From the NCBI GenBank assembly GCA_029945425.1, contig JAQSDV010000002.1, positions 1,185,960 to 1,249,959 of the forward strand: 64,000 nt of DNA, written 5' to 3'. The DNA is from a bacterium. Its GTDB lineage: Bacteria > Pseudomonadota > Alphaproteobacteria > Micavibrionales > UBA2020. The notes beneath the pieces were generated by a model. That model was not told the origin of the DNA. It did no database searches and was given only the letters and a program-made list of their open reading frames with translations. The position numbers and the translations under genes are program-made. Numbering within the stretch: position 1 is the first letter of the stretch; each line of letters begins with the position of its first letter. Shown piece after piece: positions 63,739-64,000 of the stretch.

Positions 63739-64000
63739 TTTTTGGCATCACATACAGTAGCTGGATTCAAGTCCTGCTTTTCTTTGGCATCCTGTTCGGT
63801 GCATCAAAGCCTCTCGGCACATTCATGGCCTCGGTTTATCAGGGCAATAGAACGATACTGTCCATGCCGCTCGGCTGGCTGGAGAGCCTCACCTATAAAC
63901 TTTGCTTTGTGAAACAGGACGAGGAAATGACATGGAAGCAATATGCGTCGCATGTCATCGTCTTCAGTGCCATCTCGCTGTTCGCCCTCTATGCGATGAT
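63735..64000 (+). CDS. kdpA: potassium-transporting ATPase subunit KdpA (partial, cut by window edge)
   Basis: The first 88 residues of KdpA are present: the first helix (WIQVLLFFGILFGASKPLG), the family segment KPLGTFMASVYQGNRT, and LESLTYKLCF with DEEMTWKQYA. KdpA is the potassium-channel-like subunit of the KdpFABC pump. The rest, and presumably kdpB, kdpC and kdpDE, lie beyond 64000. Confidence 0.95.
   Translation, partial: MIFGITYSSWIQVLLFFGILFGASKPLGTFMASVYQGNRTILSMPLGWLESLTYKLCFVKQDEEMTWKQYASHVIVFSAISLFALYAM

Overview
The window reads as the chromosome of an alphaproteobacterium. The evidence is the rpiB-glyA-nrdR-nusB order, an LdtR-like MarR regulator, an alphaproteobacterial-style HemB, a Bpt/Ate aminoacyl-transferase, MotA/MotB, and GC-rich coding sequence with many ATGA and GTGA start/stop overlaps. 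A relative of the Micavibrio/Rhodospirillales side is possible, but that is inference; no rRNA is present. Most of the window is ordinary housekeeping DNA.

Layout. 1-2.7 kb: macA-macB efflux genes, macB running off the left edge. 3-7.5 kb: a hypothetical protein, an SGNH hydrolase, and a tightly overlapped nudix-sseA-metC operon. 7.5-10.6 kb: two CbbX-like AAA+ ATPases around a small membrane protein. 10.6-13.8 kb: rpiB-glyA-nrdR-nusB. 14.0-15.5 kb: a solitary AT-rich OLD-like ATPase/TOPRIM gene. 15.6-32.9 kb: ankyrin proteins, glutaryl-CoA dehydrogenase, paired hypotheticals, LdtR-like regulator, 3-hydroxyisobutyryl-CoA hydrolase, a double-J-domain protein, a SRAP protein lacking its catalytic cysteine, DUF805/Sel1, VOC, hemB, and a KaiC-like ATPase with a hybrid histidine kinase. 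33-38 kb: arginase family, motAB, bpt, TPR protein. 38-48 kb: a minus-strand run of parC, recO, purB, yihY, an AsmA protein and a long acyl-CoA dehydrogenase. 48-55 kb: MaoC, membrane proteins, an ECF sigma factor with a von Willebrand protein, DUF1328, pgsA, uvrC.

The most unusual region is 55,385-61,898, a ~6.5 kb integrative element. It sits in the anticodon loop of a tRNA-Leu(UAA) gene and cuts it into a 5' half (55357-55394) and a 3' half (61899-61946), with a 10-bp direct repeat at the junctions. The halves rejoin into a perfect 86-nt tRNA. Just after its tyrosine integrase the element carries its own complete tRNA-Leu(UAA), with its own promoter-like sequence, interrupted after U34 by a 233-nt group I intron. 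The intron separates the two arms of the integration site. The simplest reading is that the element destroys an essential tRNA gene, supplies a spliceable replacement, and that replacement is not itself a good target.

The element's cargo looks like defence and maintenance functions: a NERD nuclease with a zinc ribbon, an XRE/ImmA pair, an RHH/GNAT toxin-antitoxin-like pair, and a three-gene ubiquitin-like cassette (multiubiquitin-type UBL, cysteine-free Prok-E2_E-like protein, DUF6527-like zinc protein) with no E1 gene nearby.

The right end (62.1-64 kb) has a TorF-type porin divergent from the start of a kdp potassium-uptake operon: two small membrane ORFs, kdpF, and kdpA cut by the window edge. 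Three copies of a TTTTTAC-N4-TTTTTAY direct repeat with 11-bp period lie between and inside these units and resemble KdpE operators.
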